Shown here: positions 24,802 through 36,947 of the stretch, one piece after another
Numbering within the stretch: the first letter of the stretch is position 1
How the letters are laid out: every line of letters begins with the position of its first letter
Origin: Microbacterium ureisolvens
GTDB taxonomy: Bacteria > Actinomycetota > Actinomycetes > Actinomycetales > Microbacteriaceae
Assembly (NCBI RefSeq): GCF_015278315.1
Contig: NZ_JADIJE010000010.1
Location: 1-64,000 of the forward strand
DNA: 64,000 nt
Direction: 5' to 3'
Translations under genes and position numbers: made by a program
Notes under the pieces: generated by a model
What the model was told of the DNA's origin: nothing
Databases searched by the model: none
What the model saw: only the letters and a program-made list of their open reading frames with translations

Positions 24802-25986
24802 GTGCCGATCTACCTGGATCACGCCGCGACGGCGCCGCTGCGCCCTGAGGCCCGTGAGGCGTGGATCGACGCCGCGGGGGCCGTGGGCAACGCCTCCTCG
24901 ATCCACGGCGCGGGACAGCACGCGCGACGGATGCTGGAAGAGGCGCGCGAACGCCTTGCGGCGGTGGTCGACGCGGACCCGATCGAGATCGTCCTCACCT
25001 CCGGCGGCACGGAGGCCGTCAACCTCGCGGTGAAGGGCCTCTGGTGGGCGCGCGCACCGCAGACGGATGCCGTCGTCCTGCCGGACGGTGAGCACCACGC
25101 GACGCTCGATGCGGTCGAGTGGCTGGAGGCACAGGGCGCTCCGGTCAGGCATGTCCCGCTCGATGCCCTCGCCCGCATCCGGCTCGACGACTTCCGCGCC
25201 GCTCTGCCGGGAGCGGCTCTCGCGACGGCGCTCGTGGCGAACAACGAGGCGGGAACCGTCAATGACGCCGCGTCGCTGTCGGCGATGGCTGAGGAGGCGG
25301 GGGTCCCGCTGCACCTGGACGCCGTGGCGGCGTTCGGGCACGTGCCCGTCTCGTTCCGGCGCTGGCGCGGCGCCGCACGCGGGCGGGCAGGTCTGGCGGC
25401 GATGAGCGTGTCGGCCCACAAGATCGGCGGTCCGGTCGGCATCGGCGCCCTCGTGGTCGCGCGCGGCGCCGAGATCACCGCGCTGGTCCACGGCGGCGGT
25501 CAGCAGCGCCGCCTGCGGGCGGGCACGCAGGACGTCGCGGGGGCCGTGGCGTTCGCCGTCGCGGCGGAGCTCGCCGAAGCGGAGCGCGAAGACGAGGCGC
25601 GGCGACTCGGGGCGATGCGCGATCGCCTGGTACGCGGCATCCGGAACACCATCCCCGATGCCGAGCTGCTGGGCGATCCCGTCGACCGCGTGCCCGGCAA
25701 CGCCCATGTGCTGTTCCCGGGCGCATCCGGCGAGACGCTGCTGTTCCTTCTCGACATGGCCGGCATCGCCGTCTCGACGGGTTCGGCCTGTCAGGCCGGC
25801 GTGCCGGAGCCCTCCCATGTGGTCCTGGCGATGGGACGGTCCGATGCCGAAGCCCGGCAGGTGCTGCGCTTCACGCTCGGGCGCACCACGGCGGACAGCG
25901 ACGTCGAGGCGCTCCTGGCCGAGCTGCCCGGCGTGGTCGAGCGGGCGCGTGCCGCGTCCGGGTCTTCGTCAGGCAGGCTTTCGTAG
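24802..25986 (+). CDS. Cysteine desulfurase (IscS/NifS family)
   Basis: This 394-aa PLP enzyme takes sulfur from cysteine as a persulfide. Signatures are YLDHAATAPL, TSGGTEAVNLAV, HLDAVAAFGH, the PLP lysine in SAHKIGG (Lys207) and the active-site loop STGSACQAG with Cys330. The GTG at 24802 has GGAGGAGG just upstream. It is followed 9 nt later by mnmA, so its main job here is probably sulfur supply for tRNA 2-thiouridine; the same pair is adjacent in M. tuberculosis. Confidence 0.94.
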   Translation: MPIYLDHAATAPLRPEAREAWIDAAGAVGNASSIHGAGQHARRMLEEARERLAAVVDADPIEIVLTSGGTEAVNLAVKGLWWARAPQTDAVVLPDGEHHATLDAVEWLEAQGAPVRHVPLDALARIRLDDFRAALPGAALATALVANNEAGTVNDAASLSAMAEEAGVPLHLDAVAAFGHVPVSFRRWRGAARGRAGLAAMSVSAHKIGGPVGIGALVVARGAEITALVHGGGQQRRLRAGTQDVAGAVAFAVAAELAEAEREDEARRLGAMRDRLVRGIRNTIPDAELLGDPVDRVPGNAHVLFPGASGETLLFLLDMAGIAVSTGSACQAGVPEPSHVVLAMGRSDAEARQVLRFTLGRTTADSDVEALLAELPGVVERARAASGSSSGRLS

Positions 25987-25989
25987 ACT
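25984..25989 (+). promoter_or_regulatory. Leaderless-type minus 10 box of mnmA
   Basis: TAGACT followed by 6 nt and the ATG at 25996. It overlaps the end of the cysteine desulfurase gene and would give mnmA its own promoter. Confidence 0.55.
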
Positions 25990-25995
25990 GGAGCC

Positions 25996-27093
25996 ATGCG
26001 GATCCTTGCGGCCATGAGCGGCGGAGTGGACTCCGCCGTCGCGGCCGCCCGGGCCGTGGAGGCGGGGCACGACGTCATCGGCGTGCATCTCGCACTCTCG
26101 CGCGCCGGCGGCACGCTGCGCACGGGCAGCCGCGGATGCTGCACGATCGAGGACGCGATGGACGCGCGCCGCGCGGCCGATCGCCTCGGCATCCCCTTCT
26201 ACGTGTGGGACTTCTCGGAGCGGTTCCGCGACGACGTCATCGACGACTTCGTGGCCGAGTACCGGGCCGGTCGCACGCCGAACCCCTGCATGCGGTGCAA
26301 CGAGAAGATCAAGTTCGCCGCGCTTCTTGAGCGCGCGCTGGAGCTCGGCTTCGACGCCGTGTGCACGGGACACTACGCGACCCTCGTCGGCGGGCCGGAC
26401 GGGCTCGAGCTGCACCGCGCGTCGGATGCCGCCAAGGACCAGTCCTACGTGCTCGGCGTCCTCAACGCCGAGCAGCTGGCGCACACGTACTTCCCGCTCG
26501 GGTCGACGCCCTCGAAGGCGGTCGTGCGGGCCGAGGCCGAGGAGCGCGGCCTCACCGTCGCCCACAAGCCCGACAGCCACGACATCTGCTTCATCCCCGA
26601 CGGCGACACGCGCGGCTGGCTCAACGACAAGGTCGGCACCGAACGCGGCGACATCGTCGACCGCACCGGCGCAGTCGTCGGATCGCACGAGGGCGCACAC
26701 GCCTTCACCGTCGGCCAGCGCCGCGGCCTGCAGCTCGGCGTTCCCGCGGCCGACGGCAAGCCGCGCTTCGTGCTCGAGGTGCGCCCGGTGTCCAACACCG
26801 TCGTGGTCGGTCCCAAGGAGGCGCTGGCCACCGCCGAGATCGCGGGGGAGCGGTTCTCGTGGGCTGGACGCCCGCAGCAGCCCGGGGAGTTCCCCTGCCA
26901 CGTGCAGATCCGCGCGCACGCGGAGCCGGTGCCCGCCACCGCCACGCTCGCAGGCGGGCTGCTGACGGTCGTCCCCGAGACGCCCTTCGACGGCGTGGCC
27001 CCGGGGCAGACGGCGGTGCTCTACGACGGCACGAGGGTCATCGGGCAGTTCACCATCGACCGGACCGTCTCGGCGGTCCCGGTCGGGGCCTGA
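25996..27093 (+). CDS. mnmA: tRNA-specific 2-thiouridylase
   Basis: This 365-aa enzyme thiolates U34 of tRNA Lys, Glu and Gln. The ATP-pyrophosphatase loop is [12 protein letters not shown] at the N-terminus. The catalytic Cys101 ([12 protein letters not shown]) and the persulfide Cys198 ([11 protein letters not shown]) are both present, as is TGHYA and [11 protein letters not shown]-terminal beta-barrel domains are complete ([12 protein letters not shown]). It follows the cysteine desulfurase that can donate the sulfur. Confidence 0.97.
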   Translation: MRILAAMSGGVDSAVAAARAVEAGHDVIGVHLALSRAGGTLRTGSRGCCTIEDAMDARRAADRLGIPFYVWDFSERFRDDVIDDFVAEYRAGRTPNPCMRCNEKIKFAALLERALELGFDAVCTGHYATLVGGPDGLELHRASDAAKDQSYVLGVLNAEQLAHTYFPLGSTPSKAVVRAEAEERGLTVAHKPDSHDICFIPDGDTRGWLNDKVGTERGDIVDRTGAVVGSHEGAHAFTVGQRRGLQLGVPAADGKPRFVLEVRPVSNTVVVGPKEALATAEIAGERFSWAGRPQQPGEFPCHVQIRAHAEPVPATATLAGGLLTVVPETPFDGVAPGQTAVLYDGTRVIGQFTIDRTVSAVPVGA

Positions 27094-27163
27094 GACACGG
27101 GGACGGATGCCGCGGCCCGCCGCGGGCGCCATCGATCGGCCCCGCGCTGTCCGAGCCCGCTCC

Positions 27164-29551
<2,388 letters not shown>

Positions 29552-29619
29552 TCGGAAGTTCCGGCTGCTGATCCGTCGTCGTCGGTGCGCCGGCGGTCGT
29601 CGCCTGCGATGATGGCGCC

Positions 29620-29928
29620 ATGGCGCAGTGGCTGTATCGCATCGTCCCGACGCGGGCCGACATGGTGGTCGACGCGACGCAGGAGGAGCAGCGGATCGTT
29701 GGCGAGCATTTCGCGTATCTCGTCAGCCTGCGGGACCGTGGCGCGTTGATCCTCGCCGGGCGCACGCAGGAGTCCGACGGCACGTTCGGCATCACGATCT
29801 TCGACGCCGACGATGAGGCGTCGGCACGCGCGATCATGGATGCCGACCCCGGAGTCGCCGGCGGTGTGTTCGCGGCGACGCTGCATCCCTACCTGGTCGC
29901 GGTCGCACGCGACGGGCTGGAGGGCTGA
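29620..29928 (+). CDS. YciI-like protein
   Basis: This 102-aa protein of the YCII/dimeric alpha-beta-barrel type has the HFAYLVSLRDRGALILAGRT core, in which the His and the following Asp are the residues usually conserved in the family, and TFGITIFDADDEASARAIMDADPGV. Members are small enzymes or dehydrochlorinase-like proteins of mostly unknown substrate. A GATGAT box 6 nt before the ATG suggests a leaderless start. It is convergent with fadD across a repeat region. Confidence 0.8.
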   Translation: MAQWLYRIVPTRADMVVDATQEEQRIVGEHFAYLVSLRDRGALILAGRTQESDGTFGITIFDADDEASARAIMDADPGVAGGVFAATLHPYLVAVARDGLEG

Positions 29929-30011
29929 GCGCTCAGTCGCTGCACGCCCGGGCGCCTGAGCGCTCAGGTGCAGAGCGCTCAGGCGCCGAGCGCTCAGGCG
30001 CCCAGCGCTCA
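29926..30011. repeat. Cluster of five AGCGCTCAG repeats
   Basis: The 9-mer occurs five times (about 29928, 29959, 29974, 29989 and 30004), three of them followed by GCGCC. One copy extends to the palindrome CCTGAGCGCTCAGG. It occupies the whole space between the convergent YciI-like and fadD genes and covers both stop codons, so it probably doubles as a terminator. Confidence 0.8.
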
Positions 30012-31709
30012 GGCGCCCGCGTTGAGCGCCAGGAGCCGGTCCCGCACCTGACGGCGCAGCACCTTGCCGATGAGCGACTTGGGCAGTTCGTCGACCACGT
30101 AGATCCGCCGGGGCACCTTGTAAGGGGTCAGGATGCCGCGCGCGAACTCCCGGATCGCCTCGACGTCGACCTCCGCACCTGGTGCCACGACGATCGCCGC
30201 GACGACCTCCTCGCCCGAGTGCTCGCTCGGCAGACCGACCACCGCGGCGTCCTCGACCTGCGAGTGCTGCCGCAGCGCGTTCTCCACCTCTGTCGGGGCG
30301 ACGTTGAACCCGCCCGTGATGATGAGCTCCTTGATGCGGTCCACGATGCGTACGAAGCCGGCCTCGTCGATCGTGACGATGTCGCCGGTGCGGAACCAGC
30401 CGTCGGCGAAGACCTGCTCGGTCTCCTCGGGCTTGCCGTAGTAGCCGCTGAACACCTGCGGCCCGCGGACGACGAGCTCGCCGCGCTCTCCGGCGGGCAC
30501 GTCCTGGGTGGGGTCGTCCGGGTCGACGACGCGGCACTCCGTGCCGGGAAGCGGCAGTCCGACGGTGCCGGGCACGCGGTTGTCGGCGACAGGATTGGCC
30601 ATCAGGACCGGCGAGCACTCGCTGAGGCCGTAGCCCTCGACGAGGAACCCGCCGGATGCCGCCTCGAACGGCACCACGAGCTCGTGCGGAAGTGCCATCG
30701 CGCCGGAGATCGCGACCTCGGTGCCCGCGAGCGAGACGCCGTGCTCGCGGGCGGCCTTCAGGAGACGGTCGGCGATCGGCGGCACGAGGGGGAGGAAGGT
30801 GGCCGGGTGCTTCTTCGTCACCTCCAGGACCATGTCGGGGTCGAAGCGCGGGAAGAGCACCAGACGCGCGCCCATCGACATCGCGAACGTCAGGCAGAGC
30901 GTGAGCCCGTAGGCGTGGAACATCGGCAGGACCGCGTAGACGACGCAGCCGTCCCCGCGCACGATCGACGGCACCCATGCCCGCGCCTGCGCCGCGTTGG
31001 AAAGCAGATTGCGGTGGGTCAGCGACGCGCCCTTCGGGGCGCCGGTGGTGCCGCTGGTGTACTGGATGAGAGCGAGGTCGTCCGTGCCGGGGCGGGGGTG
31101 CGAGGCCGGCAGAGGAGCCGATGCGACGACCTGCTCCCACGGCACCGTGCCCGAGACACGCTCGGTGAGCGCCGCGCGCGCCTCGCGCGCTTTGGCGATG
31201 GGCAGGGTGAGCGCGACCCGCATGCGCCACGGCATCGCCTTGACCACGTCGACCGAGACCAGGCCGGTGACCGCGAGGTCGGCGGGGAAGTCCTGCACCG
31301 TCTTCACGACCTTCGACCACACGATCGCGTGCTTCGCGCCGTGGTCCTCGAACTGCTTGCGCAGCTCGCGGGGTGTGTACAGCGGATTGTGCTCGACGAC
31401 GACGGCGCCCAGTCGCAGGATGGCGTAGAACGCCACGATGTGCTGCGGGCAGTTGGGGAGGACGATCGCCACGGGGTCGCCCGCCTTGACCCCGAGATCG
31501 CGCAGCCCGGCGGCGGCGCGCTCGATCTGCTCGTGCAGCGACCGGTACGACGTCTCGCGTCCGAAGAACTGCAGGGCCGCGGCATCCGGATAGTCGCGGG
31601 TCGAGGCATCGACGATGTCGACGAGCGAGCCCGTCACGGGGGACAGGTCCTCAGGGACTCCTTCGGCGTAACTGGCGATCCAAGGGCGAGGAGGGTCGTA
31701 GGTCGTCAC
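30009..31709 (-). CDS. fadD: Long-chain fatty-acid CoA ligase
   Basis: This 566-aa AMP-forming enzyme activates fatty acids as acyl-CoA. The P-loop YTSGTTGAPKGASLTH, the VEGYGLSECSPV motif, the GDIVTIDEAGFVRIVDR hinge region and the C-terminal lysine segment PKSLIGKVLRRQ are all present. The N-terminal part shows no signal or membrane helix. The GTG start lies 6 nt after a TAGGCT box, a leaderless layout. Its neighbours give no pathway context, so general fatty-acid use is assumed. Confidence 0.94.
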   Translation of the reverse strand: MTTYDPPRPWIASYAEGVPEDLSPVTGSLVDIVDASTRDYPDAAALQFFGRETSYRSLHEQIERAAAGLRDLGVKAGDPVAIVLPNCPQHIVAFYAILRLGAVVVEHNPLYTPRELRKQFEDHGAKHAIVWSKVVKTVQDFPADLAVTGLVSVDVVKAMPWRMRVALTLPIAKAREARAALTERVSGTVPWEQVVASAPLPASHPRPGTDDLALIQYTSGTTGAPKGASLTHRNLLSNAAQARAWVPSIVRGDGCVVYAVLPMFHAYGLTLCLTFAMSMGARLVLFPRFDPDMVLEVTKKHPATFLPLVPPIADRLLKAAREHGVSLAGTEVAISGAMALPHELVVPFEAASGGFLVEGYGLSECSPVLMANPVADNRVPGTVGLPLPGTECRVVDPDDPTQDVPAGERGELVVRGPQVFSGYYGKPEETEQVFADGWFRTGDIVTIDEAGFVRIVDRIKELIITGGFNVAPTEVENALRQHSQVEDAAVVGLPSEHSGEEVVAAIVVAPGAEVDVEAIREFARGILTPYKVPRRIYVVDELPKSLIGKVLRRQVRDRLLALNAGA

Positions 31710-31715
31710 GCGCTC

Positions 31716-31721
31716 AGCCTA
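31716..31721 (-). promoter_or_regulatory. Leaderless-type minus 10 box of fadD
   Basis: TAGGCT (minus strand) followed by 6 nt and the GTG at 31709. Confidence 0.55.
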
Positions 31722-31798
31722 CGCCGGGGGTGCCGGAAGCACCGGGAGCCCGAACAGGTGCGGCCGTTCGCTGTCCGGGGGCGTGCGTGGTCCCCGAC

Positions 31799-31804
31799 TA
31801 AACT
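31799..31804 (+). promoter_or_regulatory. Leaderless-type minus 10 box of gatCAB
   Basis: TAAACT followed by 6 nt and the GTG of gatC at 31811. It would drive the three-gene operon. Confidence 0.6.
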
Positions 31805-31810
31805 GTCGGG

Positions 31811-32110
31811 GTGTCTGAAATCACCCCCGATCTCGTGCGCCATCTCGGTGTGCTCGCCCGGATCCAGCTGAGCGACGAGGAGGTCGAGCGACTGACCGGT
31901 CAGCTCGACGCGATCGTCGACAACATCGCCAAGGTCTCCGAGGTCGCCACCGCCGAGGTTCCCGCCACCAGCCACCCGATCCCGCTGGAGAACGTGTTCC
32001 GCTCGGACGTGGCCGGCGACCAGCTGACGCCCGCGCAGGTGCTGCAGAACGCGCCCGATTCCGCGGACGGCCGCTTCCGCGTGACAGCGATCCTCGGCGA
32101 AGAGCAGTAA
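31811..32110 (+). CDS. gatC: Glu-tRNA/Asp-tRNA amidotransferase subunit C
   Basis: This 99-aa belt protein holds GatA and GatB together. It has the family pattern VRHLGVLARIQLSDEEVERLTGQLDAIVD near the N-terminus (split here over two helices) and the LRSDV-like FRSDVAGDQL and GRFRVTAIL end. It is the first gene of gatC-gatA-gatB; gatA follows after 9 nt. Confidence 0.95.
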   Translation: MSEITPDLVRHLGVLARIQLSDEEVERLTGQLDAIVDNIAKVSEVATAEVPATSHPIPLENVFRSDVAGDQLTPAQVLQNAPDSADGRFRVTAILGEEQ

Positions 32111-32119
32111 GGGACAGAC

Positions 32120-33640
32120 GTGACCGATCTCACGAAGCTGAGCGCTGCCGCGCTCGCAGACAAGCTGACCGCCGGCGAGGTGTCCAGCGTCGAGGCGACG
32201 CAGGCGCATCTGGACCGGATCGCCGCGGTGGATGCCGACGTCCACGCCTTCCTGCATGTCAACGGCAACGCACTCGACGTCGCCGCCGACATCGACCGCC
32301 GACGCGCGGCCGGTGAAGAGGTCGGCCCGCTCGCCGGCGTCCCCCTCGCGATCAAGGACGTGCTCGTCACGACGGACATGCCGTCCACGAGCGGTTCGAA
32401 GATCCTCGAGGGATACATGTCGCCCTACGACGCGACGGTGGTCGCGCGCTCGCGCGCGGCGGGCCTCGTGCCGCTGGGCAAGACGAACATGGACGAGTTC
32501 GCGATGGGCTCGTCGACCGAGCACTCCGCGTACGGGCCCACCCGCAACCCGTGGGACCTGACCCGCATCCCCGGCGGCTCGGGCGGCGGTTCGGCGGCGG
32601 CCGTCGCCGCGTTCGAAGCGCCTCTCGCCCTCGGCTCCGACACGGGCGGCTCGATCCGCCAGCCCGCGCACGTGACCGGAACGGTCGGCATCAAGCCGAC
32701 CTACGGCGGCGTCAGCCGCTACGGCGCGATCGCGCTCGCCTCGAGCCTCGACCAGGTCGGACCCGTCACGCGAACCGTCCTGGACGCGGGGCTGCTGCAC
32801 GACGTGATCGGTGGACACGACCCGCACGACTCGACCTCGCTCGCGCACGAGTGGCCTTCGTTCGCCGCCGCTGCCCGTGAGGGCGCGACCGGCGACGTCC
32901 TGAAGGGCCTCAAGGTCGGGGTGATCCGCGAGCTTCCCGACAGCGGCTTCCAAACCGGTGTCTCGGAGTCGTTCCGCACGGCCCTGGCGGCCATGGAGGC
33001 GCAGGGCGCCGAGATCGTCGAGATCAGCGCCCCGCACTTCGAGTACGGAGTCGCCGCGTATTACCTCATCCTCCCGGCCGAGGCATCCAGCAACCTGGCG
33101 AAGTTCGACTCGGTGCGATTCGGCCTGCGCGTGGACGTGCCGGGCGGCACCGTCGAGGACGTCATGGCCGCGACGCGCGACAAGGGCTTCGGCGACGAGG
33201 TGAAGCGCCGCGTGATCCTCGGCACCTACGCCCTCTCTGCCGGCTACTACGACGCGTACTACGGGTCCGCGCAGAAGGTGCGCACGCTCATCCAGCAGGA
33301 CTTCTCCAACGCGTTCTCACAGGTCGACGTGATCGCGACGCCGTCGGCGCCGACCACGGCGTTCAAGATCGGCGAGAAGATCGACGACCCGCTGCAGATG
33401 TACCTCAACGATGTGACGACCATCCCCGCCAACCTCGCCGGCGTGCCGGGCATCTCGATCCCCTCCGGCCTCGCGGCCGAGGACGGGCTGCCTGTCGGCA
33501 TCCAGTTCCTCGCGCCCGCTCACGAGGATGCCCGCCTGTACCGCGTCGGAGCTGCGCTGGAGTCCCTGCTGGTCGACTCGTGGGGCGGAGCGCTCCTCGA
33601 CAGGGCGCCGGCGCTCGGCGCGAACGGAGGTGGCCGCTGA
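32120..33640 (+). CDS. gatA: Glu-tRNA/Asp-tRNA amidotransferase subunit A
   Basis: This 506-aa amidase releases ammonia from glutamine. The amidase-signature triad is visible: Lys79 (LAIKDVLVT), cis-Ser154 ([11 protein letters not shown]) and nucleophile Ser178 ([10 protein letters not shown]). AAGGGA lies before the GTG start. The stop overlaps the gatB start as TGATG. The complex converts Glu-tRNA(Gln), and Asp-tRNA(Asn) if asparaginyl-tRNA synthetase is absent. Confidence 0.97.
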   Translation: MTDLTKLSAAALADKLTAGEVSSVEATQAHLDRIAAVDADVHAFLHVNGNALDVAADIDRRRAAGEEVGPLAGVPLAIKDVLVTTDMPSTSGSKILEGYMSPYDATVVARSRAAGLVPLGKTNMDEFAMGSSTEHSAYGPTRNPWDLTRIPGGSGGGSAAAVAAFEAPLALGSDTGGSIRQPAHVTGTVGIKPTYGGVSRYGAIALASSLDQVGPVTRTVLDAGLLHDVIGGHDPHDSTSLAHEWPSFAAAAREGATGDVLKGLKVGVIRELPDSGFQTGVSESFRTALAAMEAQGAEIVEISAPHFEYGVAAYYLILPAEASSNLAKFDSVRFGLRVDVPGGTVEDVMAATRDKGFGDEVKRRVILGTYALSAGYYDAYYGSAQKVRTLIQQDFSNAFSQVDVIATPSAPTTAFKIGEKIDDPLQMYLNDVTTIPANLAGVPGISIPSGLAAEDGLPVGIQFLAPAHEDARLYRVGAALESLLVDSWGGALLDRAPALGANGGGR

Positions 33641-35163
33641 TGGCCAAGGCCAAGCTGATGGATTTCGACAAGGCGCTGGAGCTGTACGAGCCGGTGCTCG
33701 GCTTCGAGGTGCACGTCGAGCTCAACACCGAGACCAAGATGTTCTCGTCGGCGGCCAACCCGGCCAACTCGGCGAACCACGGCGCCGAGGCGAACACGCT
33801 CGTGGCTCCCGTCGACATGGGTCTGCCCGGGGCGCTGCCCGTCGTCAACGAGACAGCGGTGCGCTACTCGATCAGCCTCGGCCTCGCGCTGGGCTGCTCG
33901 ATCGCACCGTCCAGCCGATTCGCGCGGAAGAACTACTTCTACCCGGACCTCGGCAAGAACTACCAGATCTCGCAGTACGACGAGCCGATCGCGTTCGAGG
34001 GCTCCGTCGACATCGAGCTGGCCGACGGCGAGGTCATCAGCGTGCCGATCGAGCGTGCGCACATGGAAGAGGATGCCGGCAAGCTCACGCACGTCGGTGG
34101 CTCCACGGGGCGCATCCAGGGCGCCGAGTACTCGCTCGTGGACTACAACCGGGCGGGCGTCCCGCTCGTCGAGATCGTGACCAAGCCCATCTTCGGCGCC
34201 GAGCACCGGGCCCCCGAGATCGCGAAGGCATACGTCGCGACGATCCGCGACATCGTCATCGCGCTCGGCATCTCGGAAGCGCGCATGGAGCGCGGCAACC
34301 TCCGGTGCGACGCGAACGTCTCGCTGCGCCCGCGCGGCCAGGAGAAGCTCGGCACACGCACCGAGACGAAGAACGTCAACTCGATGCGGTCGGTCGAACG
34401 TGCGGTGCGCTACGAGATCCAGCGGCAGGCGGCGATCCTCGCCGACGGCGGCACCATCATCCAGGAGACGCGGCACTGGCACGAGGACACCGGGACCACG
34501 TCGCCCGGCCGCCCGAAGTCCGACGCTGACGACTACCGGTACTTCCCCGAGCCGGACCTGCTGCCGGTCGCGCCCTCGCTCGAGCTCATCGAGCACCTCC
34601 GCGCAGCGCTGCCCGAGCCGCCTGCGGCGCGTCGGCGCCGGCTGAAGGCGGACTGGGGCTTCACCGATCTTGAGTTCCAGGACGTCGCGAACGGCGGTCT
34701 GCTGGCGGAGGTCGAGGCGACGATCGCCGCCGGCGCTTCTCCGGCCGCGGCCCGGAAGTGGTGGACCGGCGAGCTCACCCGCATCGCCAACGCCCAGGGG
34801 CGCGAACCCGCCGAGCTGGCGACGCCGGCCGACGTGGCCGCCCTCCAGGGGCTGGTCGAGGCGGGCACGCTCACCGACAAGCTCGCTCGGCAGGTGCTCG
34901 AGGGCGTCGTAGCCGGTGAAGGCACCCCGCAGGAGGTCGTCGACGCACGTGGCCTCGCGGTCGTGTCGGACGACGGCGCGCTGATCGCGGCGATCGACGA
35001 CGCGCTGGCGGCCCAGCCCGATGTGCTGGAGAAGATCCGTGACGGCAAGGTCCAGGCAGCCGGCGCGGTCATCGGGGCAGTCATGAAGGCGATGAAGGGC
35101 CAAGCCGACGCGGCGCGCGTGCGCGAGCTCATCTTGGAGCGCGCGGGTTCGACCGGAGCTTGA
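33640..35163 (+). CDS. gatB: Glu-tRNA/Asp-tRNA amidotransferase subunit B
   Basis: This 507-aa subunit binds the misacylated tRNA and phosphorylates the acyl group. Signatures are [46 protein letters not shown] and [14 protein letters not shown], and a C-terminal YqeY-like tail domain (about 360-505). The ATG at 33640 follows GGAGG and overlaps the gatA stop. A terminator follows. Confidence 0.97.
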   Translation: MAKAKLMDFDKALELYEPVLGFEVHVELNTETKMFSSAANPANSANHGAEANTLVAPVDMGLPGALPVVNETAVRYSISLGLALGCSIAPSSRFARKNYFYPDLGKNYQISQYDEPIAFEGSVDIELADGEVISVPIERAHMEEDAGKLTHVGGSTGRIQGAEYSLVDYNRAGVPLVEIVTKPIFGAEHRAPEIAKAYVATIRDIVIALGISEARMERGNLRCDANVSLRPRGQEKLGTRTETKNVNSMRSVERAVRYEIQRQAAILADGGTIIQETRHWHEDTGTTSPGRPKSDADDYRYFPEPDLLPVAPSLELIEHLRAALPEPPAARRRRLKADWGFTDLEFQDVANGGLLAEVEATIAAGASPAAARKWWTGELTRIANAQGREPAELATPADVAALQGLVEAGTLTDKLARQVLEGVVAGEGTPQEVVDARGLAVVSDDGALIAAIDDALAAQPDVLEKIRDGKVQAAGAVIGAVMKAMKGQADAARVRELILERAGSTGA

Positions 35164-35169
35164 GACTTC

Positions 35170-35222
35170 GGACCGCTCGGTCCAGTTCTTCGAGAGGGCG
35201 GTCCCACCGGGTCCGCCCTCTC
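35170..35222 (+). terminator. Double hairpin after gatB
   Basis: A small hairpin GGACCG-CT-CGGTCC (35170-35183) is followed by a stronger one with 10-bp arms 35192-35201 (GAGAGGGCGG) and 35213-35222. It ends the gatCAB transcript. Confidence 0.85.
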
Positions 35223-35255
35223 TCGGATGTCGGCGATCGCTGAGAGGATCGAGCA

Positions 35256-36515
35256 ATGGGACGCGGTGACGGAACCGGGCGACTGACGTCGCCCGCCGAC
35301 GCCGACGACACCGGTACCGGCATCCTCCACGTCGACATGGACGCGTTCTACGCGTCGGTCGCCGTTCTGGACGACCCGAGTCTCAAGGGGCTTCCGATCA
35401 TCGTCGGCGCAGCCGAGGGGAGAGGGGTCGTCTCGAGCGCGTCGTACGAGGCACGTCGTTTCGGCGTGCGCTCGGCGATGCCCGTCGGTCAGGCACTGCG
35501 AATGTGTCCGAGCGCGATCGTCGTGTCGCCGGACTTCGGCCGCTTCCTGGAGGAGTCGGCGAAGGTCATGGCGATCTTCCGCGACTTCACGCCGCTGGTC
35601 GAGCCGCTGTCGATCGACGAGGCGTTCCTCGACGTCCGCGGAGCCCGTCGGCTGTGGGGGAGTCCTGGCCGGATCGCGCGGATGCTCCGCGCCCGCGTAC
35701 TCGACGAGACCGGGCTGACGTGTTCCGTCGGCGTGGCAGCGACCAAGCATGTCGCGAAGATGGCCTCGACGATCAGCAAGCCCGACGGGCTCCTCATCGT
35801 GCCTGCAGCCGCCACCGCAGAGTTCCTTGCGGGTCGGCCCGTCGGCGCCCTGTGGGGCGTCGGACCCAAGGCGGCCGAAGCGCTGCATGGGCGCGGCATC
35901 CGTACCGTGGCCGACATCCTGCAGACGCCGCGCGCCGTGCTCGATCGCACGCTCGGGCCGGCGATGGGCGAGCGCGTCTGGCATCTCGCGCGAGGGACGG
36001 ACGCCCGGACGGTCGAGACCGAGCACATCGAGAAGAGCGTGGGTCACGAGGAGACCTTCGACGTCGACATCGCCGACACCGCGGTGCTCCGCAGCGAACT
36101 GCGGCGACTCGCCGACCGCGTGGGTGCGCGACTTCGCCGGCACGGCTGGGAGGCGTCGACGATCTCGATCAAGATCCGCTTCGCCGACTTCACCACCATC
36201 ACGCGGTCGCAGACGCTGCCCGACCCGACCGCGGTCGGTCAGCGGATCGGCGATGCCGCGCATGAGCTGTTCGACGGCCTCGACCGACGCCTTCCCGTGC
36301 GACTGGTCGGCGTCAGAGCCGAGAAGCTGCGTCCTGCCGGTGAGTCGGCTCCGGCGCTGTGGGACGAGGATGCCGAGTGGCGGAGCATCGAGGGAGCCCT
36401 CGACGGCGCGACCGCACGGTTCGGCAAAGGCGCCATCACGCGTGCCACCCTGCTGGGCAAGAGCCGCGGCGGCGGCACGCTGCCGTCGAATCCTCGGCCG
36501 CCCCGCGAGGGCTGA
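35256..36515 (+). CDS. dinB: DNA polymerase IV (Y family)
   Basis: This 419-aa translesion polymerase has the palm motifs HVDMDAFYASV and LSIDEAFLDV with the catalytic acids, the finger GVRSAMPVGQAL, the thumb HhH (LWGVGPKAAEALHGRGI) and a little-finger domain (about 255-370). The first 20 residues are an extension. No clear beta-clamp peptide of the QLxLF type is seen at the C-terminus. A GAGGAT box 6 nt before the ATG may be its promoter. No LexA box was recognised upstream. Confidence 0.95.
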   Translation: MGRGDGTGRLTSPADADDTGTGILHVDMDAFYASVAVLDDPSLKGLPIIVGAAEGRGVVSSASYEARRFGVRSAMPVGQALRMCPSAIVVSPDFGRFLEESAKVMAIFRDFTPLVEPLSIDEAFLDVRGARRLWGSPGRIARMLRARVLDETGLTCSVGVAATKHVAKMASTISKPDGLLIVPAAATAEFLAGRPVGALWGVGPKAAEALHGRGIRTVADILQTPRAVLDRTLGPAMGERVWHLARGTDARTVETEHIEKSVGHEETFDVDIADTAVLRSELRRLADRVGARLRRHGWEASTISIKIRFADFTTITRSQTLPDPTAVGQRIGDAAHELFDGLDRRLPVRLVGVRAEKLRPAGESAPALWDEDAEWRSIEGALDGATARFGKGAITRATLLGKSRGGGTLPSNPRPPREG

Positions 36516-36614
36516 CGACGGCGCGGGCACGGTGCGGCCGGCCAAGGACGCCGCGCGATGGTCTTCAGCGAGGATCGTCCTGCATCGCTACTGGGCGTGC
36601 GCACGCGGGGCCGG

Positions 36615-36620
36615 TAGCGT
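36615..36620 (+). promoter_or_regulatory. Leaderless-type minus 10 box of the GerW-like gene
   Basis: TAGCGT followed by 6 nt and the ATG at 36627. Confidence 0.5.
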
Positions 36621-36626
36621 GGACGC

Positions 36627-36947
36627 ATGCCCAACATCGCACTCGAACTCGGCCAGCAGTCCGCGTCTTTCGGCGTGAAGAGCGCCTACGGCGAGCAGCA
36701 GGACGTCGACGGCGTCCGCATCATCCCGGTCGCCCTGACATGGTCCGGATTCGGGGGCGGGTCCGACGAAGCGGGCAACGGCGCGGGCGGCGGCGGAGGC
36801 TGGGCCGTCCCGGTCGGCGCTTACATCCGCCGCGGAGACGATCTGAGATTCGAGCCGAACATCGTCGCGCTGATCACGGTCGCGATTCCGTTCGTCATCT
36901 TCGCCGGCCGCGCCCTCAGCCGTGTCATCCGCGCCCTCAAGAAGTGA
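36627..36947 (+). CDS. GerW/YtfJ-like small membrane protein
   Basis: This 106-aa protein has a short N-terminal helix, VRIIPVALTWSGFGGGSDE, a run of glycines and WAVPVGAYIRRGDDLRFEPN, then a C-terminal membrane helix (about 80-98) and a basic tail. The Pro-Val and Gly-rich strand pattern resembles GerW/YtfJ, known from Bacillus spores, but also found in non-sporulating actinobacteria, where its role is unknown. The next gene starts inside its 3' end, so they are co-transcribed. Confidence 0.65.
   Translation: MPNIALELGQQSASFGVKSAYGEQQDVDGVRIIPVALTWSGFGGGSDEAGNGAGGGGGWAVPVGAYIRRGDDLRFEPNIVALITVAIPFVIFAGRALSRVIRALKK

Noticed and set aside
22333..25818. A 1161-codon minus-strand frame across glgX and the cysteine desulfurase
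   Set aside because: It overlaps two certain genes in other frames and is Arg/Gly-rich nonsense.
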